Source of the DNA: Ottelia alismoides | Taxonomy: Eukaryota; Streptophyta; Magnoliopsida; Alismatales; Hydrocharitaceae | Length of the DNA stretch: 64,000 nt | Reading direction: 5' to 3' | Assembly: GCA_037367405.1 (NCBI GenBank) | Contig: JAZKJV010005764.1 | Coordinates: forward strand, 62,001 to 126,000 | Shown: positions 31,807-43,299 of the stretch, piece by piece | Position numbering within the stretch: the first letter of the stretch is position 1 | Layout: every line of letters starts with the position of its first letter | Notes under the pieces: generated by a model | Seen by the model: only the letters and a program-made list of their open reading frames with translations | Told to the model about the DNA's origin: nothing | The model's database searches: none | Position numbers and translations under genes: made by a program

Positions 31807-33882
31807 GATGTGGTCTTTGACTCACATCTAATGCATCTCACGCCTGAGCTTTACTGATCCTCCGCTGTACATAGATCCAGATGTCCATATCACCACATTC
31901 TTAGTCCCACATCCCGTTCTTCATCTTGTGATTATGCTATACTTAGGGTGCACTTTACCCTAAGTATAGGGGGGATGTGAGACCTTTCGGGTATTTCTTT
32001 TGTTTCTGTCTACCCCTGTTTTGCTGCCTATACTTAGGGATATCTTACCCTAAGTATAGGGGGGGTAGACCCTGTACATTCTCCACTCGGTTTTCCCTTC
32101 GTGTACAGCCTGCTATACTTAAGATTACTTGATCCTAAGTATAGGGGGAAGACCCGAGTCCCTTTTGACTTTTTACTCTCCTTTTGTATAGCTTTTCTTT
32201 TCACTTCCCTATACATAGCACGAGTTATGTCTTCTTCATCGCTCTTGACTCCGAGGACATCGTTCGAGCTAAGTATAGGGGGGTGTGTATATATTTCATA
32301 TATACTTTAGCCATAACTCGTACTTTGTGTGAGTGTGTTAATAAATAAAAATGGCTAAAAACCACAAAAAAAATTAAAAATTTTTCATGTACATAATCTT
32401 CCTTTGTTTGCACATACATAGCTAGTGTACAAATTATTTTTGTAAAAATGATTTCAAAAATCTTTTGTGTGTAAAGCTTGTGTAAATATTTTGGTATCAA
32501 AATTATGTATATAGTACAAAATTTTTCCAAAATGTTTTGAAAATCAAAAGTTTGCAAAAATCTTGTGTAAATGTGTGTAAATATCTTTTTGCAAAACTTG
32601 CACTTCATGCATCATCATTCATGATTTCAAAACATTTTTCAAAAATTTTGCATGATTGTAAAATATTGTGTAAATATGCATATCTTTGTACATATGTATA
32701 TAGTTTTTCTGGATGATAGTTGACATTTAAACTAGCCTAGAATCAAATTGAGAAATGGAGCTTGATTAAGATCTTAATCCATCTAATTTCTAAGAGGAAC
32801 CTTATAGGGCTTAGGTTTAAGGCTTTTCAGGTCCATGGTGACTTAATTCTTTGAGTCCACTAGGCTATGATCACATGTCATCTCAATGAGCCTAAGTAGA
32901 GCACTTAACAACAACACATGACTCATATAGATTATGGCTTTACTTGGACAACCGCACTATGCACCGAGCTCTCTACGGATGAGGTGGTGAGGAGGCAGTC
33001 TTCCTTGGCTTGGGGTAGCATATGAGGGTAGTACTTCTAGGCGGAACCTCTCTTCTTCATTTAGTGAAGGAAGTGCGTCTCAACTTGGTCTGGTTGCCAT
33101 GAGGTCTAACGACGGGAGTTGTGGGTTGCAATAAAGCTTCAAAAGAGGGATAGTCTACTGGCTCAAGAGGAAAAACTCCTTGTATATATGCTGCACATGT
33201 ACATGTTGTATAGATGCACTCGAAAAAAAAATTGCAAAAAGAAAAGAACTCCAAAAAAGGTGGTGGGTCTGAGAGAAAATGATAATCCCACCGGAGTATG
33301 TATATAAGTGCAATAAGCAAAGCTTGGTTTCATGATCCATCTGTTGTAGCTTGCAGCAGGGAGACTTGGCTACACTGGTCAAGCTCCCAAGGGTACTTGG
33401 CTACACTGGCCTTGACCCATTCTCTTCTTCCCCCTCTTCTTGAGCCGGTTGTACTTGAACTTAGAAGGGAATACCCCGCTCCTCGAGGAAAGAGTGGCCA
33501 GATTGAGGTCATAGAGTTACCTTGTTGGGGAGGGTTGTCAAGTTGCCATTTCTGAGGTGGAGAGCTTAGACCTCACTTTCACAGGACAAGAAAAGATTCA
33601 TGGTCTTCAGGGTTTGTGATTGATGACTTGTTCTGATCTGGAGCATTGAGGAGTCTTGGTTATGGAATAGTGGAACTTAGAGGCTGTTAGGTTTTAAGCT
33701 TAAGTCTAAATAAGGTTCCGACACATTAATAATCCAAAGATCTGATTGAGCTCCATACCTCAATTTAATGAAGGCAAGTTTAATAATCAACCTTGATCCA
33801 TGTACATCCTCTTTTTCTTTTTCTTTTTCTTTCTTTTTCACTTCTTTTTCAAATAAGTGTTTGCTAGGGGACTAGCAAAGTA
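31807..33882 (+). other. 3' non-coding region of element A with hairpin/PPT-like cassettes
   Basis: No protein is encoded. Perfect or near-perfect hairpins lie at 31938-31969, 32028-32059 and 32113-32144. Each is CTATACTTAGGGT..ACCCTAAGTATAG (the third variant has CTTAAGAT/ATCCTAAG) followed by GGGGG. A fourth half-unit ends near 32283 within a foldback made by ACGAGTTATG (32220-32229) and CATAACTCGT (32312-32321). The rest (32340-33882) is AT-rich with blocks shared with element C, including GAGCCGGTTGTACTTGAACT near 33440. Confidence 0.82.
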
Positions 33883-33895
33883 TAGTATAGGGGGG
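33883..33895 (+). other. Polypurine tract of element A
   Basis: TAGTATAGGGGGG lies directly before the 3' LTR. It has the same core as the four internal PPT-like tails upstream. Confidence 0.8.
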
Positions 33896-36800
33896 TGATG
33901 AATACCCATTCATCACTCTTTATTCTTATATTTTAGCTACAAAAACCTATGCAAATGCATGTAGATATGTGTAAATAGGGTCAATTAGCAAAAGCATGCA
34001 TGTTTGTAAATATAGATAATTAGCATGTTTTTGTGCAAAAATAAAAGAATAAAGATGAAAAAGAAAAAAAAAGGGAAATATTTAGAATAAATATTGAGCA
34101 ACCTAACCCAAGGGAGGGCTCAGCATGGGCCCGACCGCATAAAAGCCAAGTAGAGGGAGATAGGGGCTCACATGTGTACATATTTTATGTAAATAAATAA
34201 ATAATATTTTCCTCATCCAAAAATATGTTTGTATATATTTTTATATATTTATACACTATTAAAAACAAAATAAAAATTTAAAAATCAAAAAGACCAAAAA
34301 TACCCTTACACCATGTATATAGACCACCTTCCTTATTTATTTAACCTTGTAAATAAATTTATTTATTTTTGAAACTTTGTGTAAATATTCTATTATATAT
34401 ATTGTAAATAAAATAAATAAAAAGAAACAAAACAAAAATCAAATAAAAATTACAAAATTAAAAATGCAAAAATATATTGTACATATGCCATGTATATAGT
34501 GTACATAACTATTTACTTTACCCATGTATATAAATAAATAAAAATAAAATAAAAATAGCCTTTTATTCCTCATTTTATCCTATAAATAAATAAAATATAA
34601 AATGGGAATAAAAATGCATAAAAATAACTAATTAAAAATCAAAAATTAAAAATCATATATTGTATATATACCTATGTATAGACCTATATTGTATATACCT
34701 TATTTTTATTTCCAAAAATTAATTAAAAATTTACAAAAAAATAGAAAAAAATAAAATAAAAATATTTTGTGTTTTAAGTTTTTGAAAATTCGGCCATTTA
34801 AAGGCCCAAAAAAATCAAATAAAAACTCAGGCCTTGGCGGGCTCTGATTGGTCCACGGGGGATTGTTGACCCCCGGTCAACACCTCCCCCAGGACCACCA
34901 GAGCCGGATCTGGTTCACGGACCCATCTTCTCCCATTTATTCTAACCAGATCCGACCTCCATTTAGCCTAATCCTTGGTCCTAATTACTCCCCAGGTATC
35001 CGGGAATCCCGCCCGACATCGATCCTAGGGATCCGTGCTCCATCGAGCCGGACCCGAGCTCCTCTTCCCGGACCTGCACCCACATAAAAGCCGAGCTCCG
35101 CCGCACTCCACTCGCATCTTTGGCTCTCCACTCTCACTCCTGTGACCTCCATCGCATCCAGCGAGGTGACAGCTCCCGTTTGCCGATGTTGCAGCGAGGA
35201 GGAGGTGGCCGGTCACTGATCCGGCAGCTTTGCGCCGCCGTGCTCCGCCACCCGACCGGAGCTCGAGCCTCAGGCCTTGACGCCCTTCGAAGCGACGACC
35301 GGGAGCTAGCTAAGCTCCAGCATAGTCTTCCGCTCCACCCAGGTAACCCTTTAGCCTTTCCATTTAGCGTAATTTATGGTTACCCCCAATTTTGTACCTC
35401 CGACGAGTTCCTCCGATTCCGGCCATATCGAGTAGCATTTTGATCATCGGAACCTACGCTCACCTTCGCCACTCCCTCACGCACGTTCTTCGCCCAATCA
35501 TTCAACCCAGCTCGCCCCGGAGCTGGGATTCGAGCTCCACCATCCCCAGCTCGCCGGAGCTCATCCGTCCCGACCCACAGTTCGCCTTCACCCCGCTTCT
35601 TTGGGTCGAGGCACTTTGCCCTCGACCCGCGAAGCTTTTGGTGTGTTTTACAGGTCAAGAGGAGGCCATCTGAGGCCCCCTCACATCCAGACCAGAAGCT
35701 CGTCGCTGCCGACCTCGCCGGAGCCCCTCTAAGGCTCGGCCGGGTCATCTGAGACCTTCACCAGCTGCGGGACGTCACCGCGGATCTGTTCCGATACCTA
35801 GAGGCAGCTGAGGAGGACTGCTGCACGCGCACGAGGCCGGCGAAGCTCGCCGGGCGGAGTGTTCTTCCAGCATCCTCCTTCACCGTCCGATCAGCCCTCC
35901 GCTCCAATCTCGATCACAGCCGTCCATTCATCGAGGAGCAGCTACCGTCGATCATCTCGAGGGGGCTGATCAGGACCGTTAGCGCTGAGGAGAGAGGCAC
36001 CTGAGTCCATCCTCGTTAGATCTTCCACGTGGTGCCCTCAGCGCCGTCGATAGGCCCAAGTCAGAGCAGAGAGAGAAGCGCCCGATACCAGAGCCGTCCG
36101 ATCACCCACGTGGCGCGAATCGAGCCGTCGACTTAATAAGGGGTAATTTGCTTAGGCCCCCCTCTTAGTTTGTCTTTTTAGTCTTAGTCCTGTAAATATT
36201 TTAGTAGTTTTATTTACGTAGGGTAAATTGCACTGTGGACCATGTGCTTGTTTTTATTTGCTTTTATGCCCCTGTGTATGTGATCTCACGTGCTTCGCCA
36301 CGTGCCTAGTCTGGGATATTTGCATCTATTACCCTGTAGTTCTGTTGGGTTCTTTAATGAATGAATACTTTTTGGTAATTGCATCGATACCCCTGTGAGC
36401 CTTTTATTTCTACATGTGCGGATTTTAGTGGGTAAATTGCAACCGTACCCTTGGACTTTTTGGTACGAGTTACCAAAAGGTCCAAGAAGTTGGTTTTTAT
36501 TACCAGAAGGTCCCTGAGTGCCCCAGGCACGCGCCACGCGCGTGACTTGCTGGGAAAATTGCACCTGGACCCCCAGAGTTTCGGGTATTTGCACTTAAGT
36601 CCCTGTGCACAGTGCCCCCTTTTTGATTTTTGAATAAATATCAAACCACCTCCAAATTCGATGAAAATTTGACACATGGCTCCTGCCATGTTGTTGGATT
36701 TTTGAGAATTTTTGAGGACATTTTGGATTTTATTTAGTATTTTTAAAAATTCAAAAACCTTCTTTTTAGCTACTGTCTAGGTTTAAAAATCCCAAAAAAA

Positions 36801-37563
36801 TATAAAATCACCCCCAAAAATTCTAAAAAAATTAGCTACTGTTCTTTGTTTGTTGTTTGATTTTCTAGCCAATTTTGGCTATTTTTCATCACTTAAAAAC
36901 CCTAAAAATCTAAAAACCCTTAAAAACTCATAAAAATTATAACAAATAATCTAAAACTCCAAAAACAATAATTTTGGTGCCCAAATTTTCCTTATTTTCT
37001 CTAGAATACAGGAAAATTACCTCCAGGGCCCTCTGAGATCCTTAGATATTTTATCTTTGGGTTTTGGGCCTTGCTGGACAGTACCCTTTCTTTTTAGCAC
37101 TGTTTGATTTTTAGAAAATAAAATATGCATTAGAAAAATCTCAAAAATTAACCAAAAACACTTAAAAACCTAAAAAACATAAAAACCATTTTTCTTGAAT
37201 TTTTTCTTGATTTTTGGTGTGTTAAATAAATTGCCAAAGTGTGTTTATATTTGCCTTCTTTTATTTTCTTCATATTTTAAAAATCCAAAAAAATATAAAA
37301 ATTATTAAAAACCACTAAAAATCTCTTTCTCTGATTCTATTTTCTTTTTACTACTTCGTAGGCCCTAGGCCAACCCGTGCTCCTTGTGTTCGACCCTGGG
37401 AGCTATACCAGGTTAATCCCATAGCTAGGACCGCGTGCTTTGCTTGGTTTGATATTCGATTTATTTCGCGGTTCGATATTTTTCTTGATTGAGTGACTCT
37501 GAGTGATAGAGGTCGCAACGACCTATTTTGTACCTTTACCTCGTTCGCTCGGGTCGCTCATCA
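33896..37563 (+). repeat. 3' LTR of element A
   Basis: It is nearly identical to 19743-23405. Differences noted by eye are mostly C/T or G/A, for example in the promoter block (35187, 35290), in the putative intron acceptor (GCAG in the 5' LTR, ACAG here) and near 37426. The equivalent intron-like segment is 35343-35653 (311 bp). It ends TCATCA and is followed by ATGAC and copia sequence. Confidence 0.95.
35343..35653 (+). other. Putative intron inside the 3' LTR of element A
   Basis: Donor CCCAG|GTAACC and acceptor GTTTTACAG|GTC are 311 bp apart. The AG of the acceptor is kept despite a G to A change next to it. See the equivalent segment at 21186-21495. Confidence 0.45.
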
Positions 37564-39541
37564 ATGACAAGGCGGTGCCTTGTATTTTTCTTGGCTATGG
37601 AGATCAGGAGTTTGGATACCGTCTTTGGGATCCAAGGAAGAAGACAGTCACCAGGCACAGGGATGTGATTTTCTATGAGAATCAGACGTTGGCTGAGGAC
37701 ACCACTGAGAGTGGTGATGCAGATGAATTTTCCATGGATGATGATAGTGATGAGGACACAGAGCCCTCTCCAGTACAGGGTACAGGTGGAGAGGATGGGC
37801 AGCTAGAGCAGCATGAGCCAGATGCAGACCCCGTTGATGCAGGTTCAGGGGACCTAGGGCAGGGGGAGCAGCCTCATCCAGTTACAGACACAGCAGAGCC
37901 TCAGGTCAGGCGATCTGAGAGGACACGCCAGCCATCATCCCGTTACCCCACTTCCAGGTATGTGATGCTCACAGATGCAGGTGAGCCATACACTTTTGAG
38001 GAGGCACAAATGCACAAGGACAAGGGTCATTGGCAGAATGCAATGAATGAGGAGATGCTATCTCTCAAGAAGAATCACACTTATGACCTTGTTGAGCTTC
38101 CTAAAGGGAAGATGGCCTTGAAGAACAAGTGGGTCTACAAGCTGAAGTCAGATGACAGCAGCAGACAGGTGAAGTACAAGGCCAGATTGGTCGTGAAAGG
38201 GTTTAGCCAGAAGGAAGGAGTGGACTATGATGAGATCTTCTCCCCAGTGGTGAAGATGAACTCAGTGAGAATGGTGCTAGGACTTGTAGCTAGCATGGAT
38301 CTTGAGCTGGAGCAGATGGATGTGAAGACGACGTTTCTTCACGGTGATTTGAAGGAAGAGATCTACATGGAGCAGCCACAAGGATTTCAAGAGAGAGGGA
38401 AAGAGCACATGGTTTGCAGGTTGAGGAAGAGTCTTTATGGCTTGAAGCAAGCCCCGAGACAGTGGTACTTGAAGTTTGATGCTTTCATGGGAAAGCAGGG
38501 CTTCAAGAGGACTGCAGCCGACCCATGTGTATATGTTCGTCGTCTTCCCAATGACAGGTTCGTCATTCTTTTGATCTACGTGGATGACATGTTGATTGTA
38601 GGTCATGATTCCAACTTGATTGCAAAGCTCAAGAGAGAACTCTCCAAAGAGTTTGAGATGAAAGATTTGGGCAAGGCAAGTCACATCCTTGGGATGCAGA
38701 TTACAAGGGACAGGAAGAAGCGCATGTTGTGGTTGTCACAAGAGAGCTATGTTGAACGCGTGTTGGAGCGGTTCAACATGAAGAATGCCAAGCCTGTCAG
38801 TACGCCCTTAGCCTCTCATTTCAAGCTGAACAAAGAGTCATGTCCTTCTACTTCTGAGGAGAAAGCAGAGATGTCCAAGATTCCATACCAGTCAGCAGTT
38901 GGAAGCCTCATGTATGCAATGGTTTGCACTAGACCCGACATAGCCCATGCAGTGGGCGTGGTGAGCAGGTTCATGTCCAATCCGGGGAAGGACCATTGGG
39001 AGGCCGTGAAGTGGATCTTGAGATACTTGAGAGGGACCTCAAGTATGTGTCTTGTTTTTGGGAGGTCAGATCCCAAACTTTGTGGTTACACTGATGCAGA
39101 TATGGCAGGAGATATGGACCAGAGAAAGTCCACCTCAGGGTACATTTTCACATTTGCAGGGGGAGCCATATCATGGCAATCCAAACTACAGAAATATGTT
39201 GCTCTTTCAACTACTGAGGTAGAATACATTGCAGCAGCAGAGGCTGGGAAAGAAGTATTGTGGCTAAAACGCTTCCTTGGTGAGTTTGGATTTGAAGACA
39301 GTGAACCGGTTGTGTTTTGTGATAGCCAGAGCCTATAGATTTGAGCAAGAGTACCATGCACCATGCTCGCACAAAACACATTGATGTGAGATACCATTGG
39401 CTGAGGGATGCAATTGAACAGAAGAAGCTCGTGTTGAAGAAGATTCACACAGATGAGAACCCCTCAGACATGTTGACAAAGGCAGTCACTCGTGACAAGC
39501 TTCAGCTCTGTAGAGAGCTGAGTGGTGTCACCTCTTGTTGA
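37564..39541 (+). pseudogene. Copia integrase end, reverse transcriptase and RNase H
   Basis: After the ATGAC target duplication the frame resumes with KAVPCIFLGYGDQEFGYRLWDP, the integrase C-terminal segment. An acidic linker follows, then reverse transcriptase (NKWVYKLKSDDSSRQVKYKARLV, AFLHG-type TTFLHGDLKEEIYMEQPQGF, LYGLKQAPRQWYLKF, YVDDMLIVG near 38578-38604) and RNase H (SVGSLMYAM-type AVGSLMYAMVCTRPDIAHAV, CGYTDADMAGD, VALSTTEVEYIAA). At about 39332 one base is missing: the frame ends DSQSL, and DLSKSTMHHARTKHIDVRYH continues in the next phase to the stop at 39541. The polyprotein is therefore inactive. Confidence 0.9.
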
Positions 39542-39571
39542 TCTCCATCACAGGACAACACCTCCCCGTTG

Positions 39572-39588
39572 GGACTGGAGGGGGAGGT
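39572..39588 (+). other. Polypurine tract of the copia element
   Basis: GGACTGGAGGGGGAGGT lies directly upstream of the LTR start TGTTGGG. This is the expected position of the plus-strand primer. Confidence 0.7.
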
Positions 39589-40410
39589 TGTTGGGTATAC
39601 TTGCAATTTCCAGCCCCAACGTGGGGGGCTGCAACATTTTACCCCTTTCCAGGGGTATCACTGAAATTTCTCCAGCCATATTCTCATTTCCAGGGACACA
39701 CCTTGCGGGGGAAGACAAGCCCCATTCGTTCCCCCTTTCCAATGACAGAACGTCTCCCTCTTCCAGCGAAGAACGAGTGCAGCGGCAGGGTTTTGGACCC
39801 ACTTCGTCCTCCTCGCGCGTGGGAAAGAGCTCCAGCGCAAGGGAGAGAGCAGGAGCAGCCGTGTTCGAGAGGAGCAGCGGCTAGGGCTGTGGTCTTTGGC
39901 TTGGAGGGCAGTGGCTTTGGGCGAGCTCGAGTGGGAGCAGTGGGAGGTCGTTGAGAACGACCTCAAGAGGAGCCGAGCGCCAAGTTTGGGTCTCCATCCG
40001 GGAGCCCACAAGGGGAGTTACTTTGTCCTTCTTGTTTTAGAGCACATTTGGTATTTTGGATACCTAGGGATAGTTTGTTCCTTGTTGAAGAACTATCCAT
40101 TGTGTGTGGCTTGTACCTCGGTTTTGTGGGCAACAAAACCGGGAAGAACATTAACTCTTTTGACCGTAGTGCTTGGTTGCCGGTCTTGCCCCGTGGTTTT
40201 TCCCTTACTCACATTGAGCAAGGGTTTCCACGTAAAAATTCTCGTCTCGTGTGGTTGCTTGCTTGCTTGTGATTGTGCTTGTCATTGTTGCTATTTGAGT
40301 TCCCGTGTGGGGAACATATATTGTGTTGTGCCATCTTTGCTGCAGGACAGTTTTAGGGGGATATATTCCTGGTTGATTGATTGTTTCCGCATCTCTATAT
40401 ATCCCCAACA
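39589..40410 (+). repeat. 3' LTR of the Tork copia element (822 bp)
   Basis: It starts TGTTGGGTATAC and ends TATCCCCAACA, perfect 7-bp inverted ends (TGTTGGG/CCCAACA). The following AGTTG is the expected target duplication; its partner lies off-window to the left. No protein is encoded. Open frames on both strands are spurious. Confidence 0.88.
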
Positions 40411-40479
40411 AGTTGAACATAAGCAACGATTCATATGGAGTCTATTCGATCTATTCGAGTCGAATCTCCTTCGGTTGCA

Positions 40480-41463
40480 GGGAGAGGATCCTCTGCTGTA
40501 CAAGGTTTTGCAGCAGAGGTGCTGTAAACCCAAATAAATTCTTTTGTGATTTAGATTCTAAAATCCAACCTTATAGATTGAATCTTAGGTTAATACTCTA
40601 TATATCCTCCAAATTTCGTTTAAATCCGACATTATTTGCTATTTTATCTTAATGGTCAAACAATCAGTCAAGATCTAAGCAACTTGAACTCCATTTAAAA
40701 AAGACCCGAATCTTGAACTATTAAGATAAAATAGCAAATAATATCGGATTTAAGCGAAATTTGGAGGATATATAGAGTATTAACCTAAGATTCAATCTAT
40801 AAGGTTGGATTTTAGAATCTAACAAACAATAACAACAACAAAGTCTTCTCCCACAATTAAGTAGGGTCGGCTACATGGATTCTTCGCCTCCATTCAGATC
40901 TATCTTGGGTCAATCTCGGACTTATATCCAGCAAACTAAGATCCCTTCGTATAGTCTCTTTCCAACACTTCTTGGGCCGTCCTCGTCCTCTCTTAGCCGC
41001 CTCAACATCCCAACACTCGCATCTCCTAACCGGTGCATCAGTTGACCTTCTTTGCAAATGACCAAACCATCTTAAGCGGTTTTCTCGCATCTTATCCTCG
41101 ATCGGAGCTACACCAACTTTTTTTCTGATTGCATCATTCCGAATTCGATCTTTACGTGTATGTCCACACATCCATCTTAGCATTTTCATTTCTGCTACAG
41201 CCATTCTCTGCACATGTCTATAGTTCACAGGCCAACATTCAGAACCATAAAGCATAGCAGGTCTCACGGCTGCTTTGTAAAACTTTCCTTTAATTTTTAA
41301 AGGCATTTTCTTATCACAGAGAACACCGGAGGCTCCTCTCCACTTTAGTCAGCCTGCATTTATTCTAAATTACAAAAAAAATTAGAATCTAAATTACAAA
41401 AAAAAATTATTTGAGTTTACAGCACCTCTGCTGCAAAACTTCTACAGCAGAGGATCCTCACCC
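40480..41463. mobile_element. Mutator-like foldback element (non-autonomous) with a LINE inside
   Basis: A perfect 9-bp target duplication TCGGTTGCA (40471-40479 and 41464-41472) flanks long inverted repeats starting GGG(A/T)GAGGATCCTCTGCTGTA. The repeats run through CTGTAAAC.CAAATAA to the TTTAGATTCTAA region and on into an inner hairpin (arms about 40548-40655 and 40722-40820). Removing the RTE fragment (40822-41340) leaves a foldback with arms of roughly 180 bp. A 9-bp duplication and G-starting long inverted ends are the hallmarks of Mutator-like elements. It codes for no transposase. It inserted 60 bp beyond the copia LTR. Confidence 0.82.
40822..41340 (-). mobile_element. 5'-truncated RTE-type LINE fragment
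   Basis: On the minus strand 41306-40857 encodes the end of an RTE-clade LINE polyprotein: [59 protein letters not shown] and the final IHVADPT. A 3' tail with AAGACTTTGTTGTTGTTATT follows; GTT-repeat tails are typical of RTE. The fragment lacks the catalytic RT core, and the reading frame is unbroken over its 150 codons. It interrupts the right arm of the surrounding Mutator-like element, so it came later. Confidence 0.82.
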
Positions 41464-41472
41464 TCGGTTGCA

Positions 41473-43299
41473 ACAGAGCCGTTGAATCACTTTATGACGT
41501 AGAGTACCTCCGAATCGAGGACAAGCACATGCATGAGCAGCACCTGTAGCAGGACATCTGTACCTCGAGATAGATTTGAACCACTGCCATTTACGATCAG
41601 GCCTGGACGCACATCGACCGCGAATAGCAGCATCTGAAGACTTCAAGCATCTAGAGACGAAAGCCACATGTTCGAGCCTTTGTGAAATTATGCATGACCT
41701 ATAACTTCACCAAACATTGGAGCATCATCTGGAAGAGATCAAACATCTGGCACCACGAAGCGGCATCTGAGCCTCTAATCGCAGTAGTAAAGCACCTTCG
41801 GAAGAGGTCAAGGATTGAGAGTAACATCCGTATCGAAGCATTCGCAATAGACAGTGCATCTGATCAACCCGCCATCGGACTTAAGCATCACGTGCATGTC
41901 CTAGAGATCGACAGTCACTGCCACCATGCATCGATTCTGATCGAGAGCTCATCCACCTTGAAAGCTCCATGATTGAAAACAACACCGTCGTGTTCTTCAG
42001 ATTGGAGAAGAACTAAACCCTATTCCAGAATCCCACTCCAGATCTCTTTACAGTCGTCGATTGACGTGATCGGACGGATCCGATCCCCTCCATTCCAACG
42101 CTCCTCGCAGCTCCATGCATATGATCTAGAACCAGACCGCTGCTATCTCGCCACTTAAGAGCCTCGCGTGCCGGTCACGTGAGCGCTAGACATTTTAGGG
42201 CGATTGGTGAAAGACCCTCCGAAATATTTGATATTGCCTGCAGCTTGAGCACGTAAAAGGTCGCGTGCGTTACTGTGATATTTGCGCGTAACTCCATGCT
42301 TTTCTGAGTTTCCTATGTGCATCCCCAGATTTCCCTGTTTTCACACGTGCCCCAATAGTTTCCAGAATATTACAATAACACCCCTATACAAAGTATACTA
42401 CACAATACATATTATTTACGTATTAAATAAAATACGTGATATAAAATTAAAAAAAATACGTATAATAACCGTATAACATACTATAAATAGTATTAAAGCA
42501 GTTTTAAAAAATAAAAATAATTTCTATTTTTAATAAATCATTTAAACACCAAAAAATACACAAATTCATAAAATACATAAAAATAGAAAAATTCTTTTAA
42601 AAAATATAAAAAATTATCTACAGAATATTTTACTATATTTTACTATTAAATCAAGAATAAAATAAAACTTAAATATTAAAACCAAATAAAAATCAAAATA
42701 CATAAAAACTTCAAAAATACATAATTAATTCTTTAAAAATCAAAAAATACATATATTATCTCATCGGAAAGATATTTTACCTACTTTCCAATAAAAATAA
42801 ATAAAAATATTCTCTTACTTTTTACCATTTTAAAATCAAAAATAAATTCCTATTTTCAGCAAAAGCCTTGTTTTTCACTTTAAAAAATAATTCAAAATCC
42901 ATAAAAAATTTAAAAATATCTAGAAATTCATAAAAACAGGAAATAAAAATAAAAACATAAAAGGTACAAAACAAAAACCAAACAAAAAATATAAAATCAA
43001 ATATACTTAGATATATAAAACCACAAAAACAATATAAAATTCATAAAAATAAATAAAAATCCAAAAAACATCCTAAAATGAATAAAAATTAGGAAACCCT
43101 TTTACCTTAGTTCATCTATTATTTTACCTTAGTTTTCAACAATTTGTCTCCCTGAGTTCGGCACTCCCGAACTTATTCGAGTTTAGGAGTATGAATAACA
43201 TAAAATATTTTTTTTGGTAAAATTCAACTGATCACCACAACGACAATTGTCTATCTTTTTAGACGACCCGATCGGTGGCTTTTTCATCCCTACTTGACC
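41473..43299. other. No gene; possible decayed LTR and AT-rich DNA
   Basis: Positions 41473-42360 are mixed-composition DNA with scattered GCATCTG-type repeats, an RTE/LTR-like CACGTGCCCC..ACACCCCTATAC stretch at about 42340-42400, and no long supported reading frame. The GC-richer block followed by ..CCCCTA motifs and then AT-rich sequence resembles the plan of LTR-A, so it may be a very old LTR remnant (weak). Positions 42400-43150 are A-rich simple sequence. Nothing else is recognisable. Confidence 0.35.

Larger units (their letters stand above)
19743..37563 (+). mobile_element. Complete Athila-lineage LTR retrotransposon A
   Basis: The 17.8-kb element has LTRs of 3663 bp (19743-23405) and 3668 bp (33896-37563), both running TGATGA..TCATCA. 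Other parts are a tRNA-Asp-type primer site, a 1.5-kb leader, gag, pol, a 2.1-kb 3' non-coding part and a polypurine tract. The flanking 5-bp duplication is ATGAT/ATGAC with one mismatch. The two LTRs differ by only a few tens of bases by eye, mostly transitions, so the insertion is recent and the youngest large event in the stack. Long LTRs, the tRNA-Asp site, and Gag and RT motif style fit Athila. No envelope-like frame is present between pol and the 3' LTR. Confidence 0.93.
17921..40410 (+). mobile_element. Tork-lineage Ty1/copia element, split by element A
   Basis: This is one copia element in two parts, 17921-19742 (gag, protease, integrase) and 37564-40410 (end of integrase, reverse transcriptase, RNase H, polypurine tract, 3' LTR). 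The parts join in the codons for KKLDD|KAVP when the 17.8-kb element A and its target duplication (ATGAT left, ATGAC right) are removed. The start of gag, the primer site and the 5' LTR are missing because element C lies on that side. Gene order (integrase before reverse transcriptase) defines copia. The protease motif WVVDTAASYH and the integrase/RT style resemble Tnt1/Tork. At least two frameshifts make it inactive. Confidence 0.9.

Noticed and set aside
31807..33895. An envelope-like gene between pol and the 3' LTR, as in some Athila elements
   Set aside because: No reading frame longer than about 130 codons and no signal peptide or membrane-protein pattern in this interval.
39522..40537. 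Several overlapping frames of 100-200 codons
   Set aside because: They fall in the copia 3' LTR and cross its exact end into flanking DNA. No domain.
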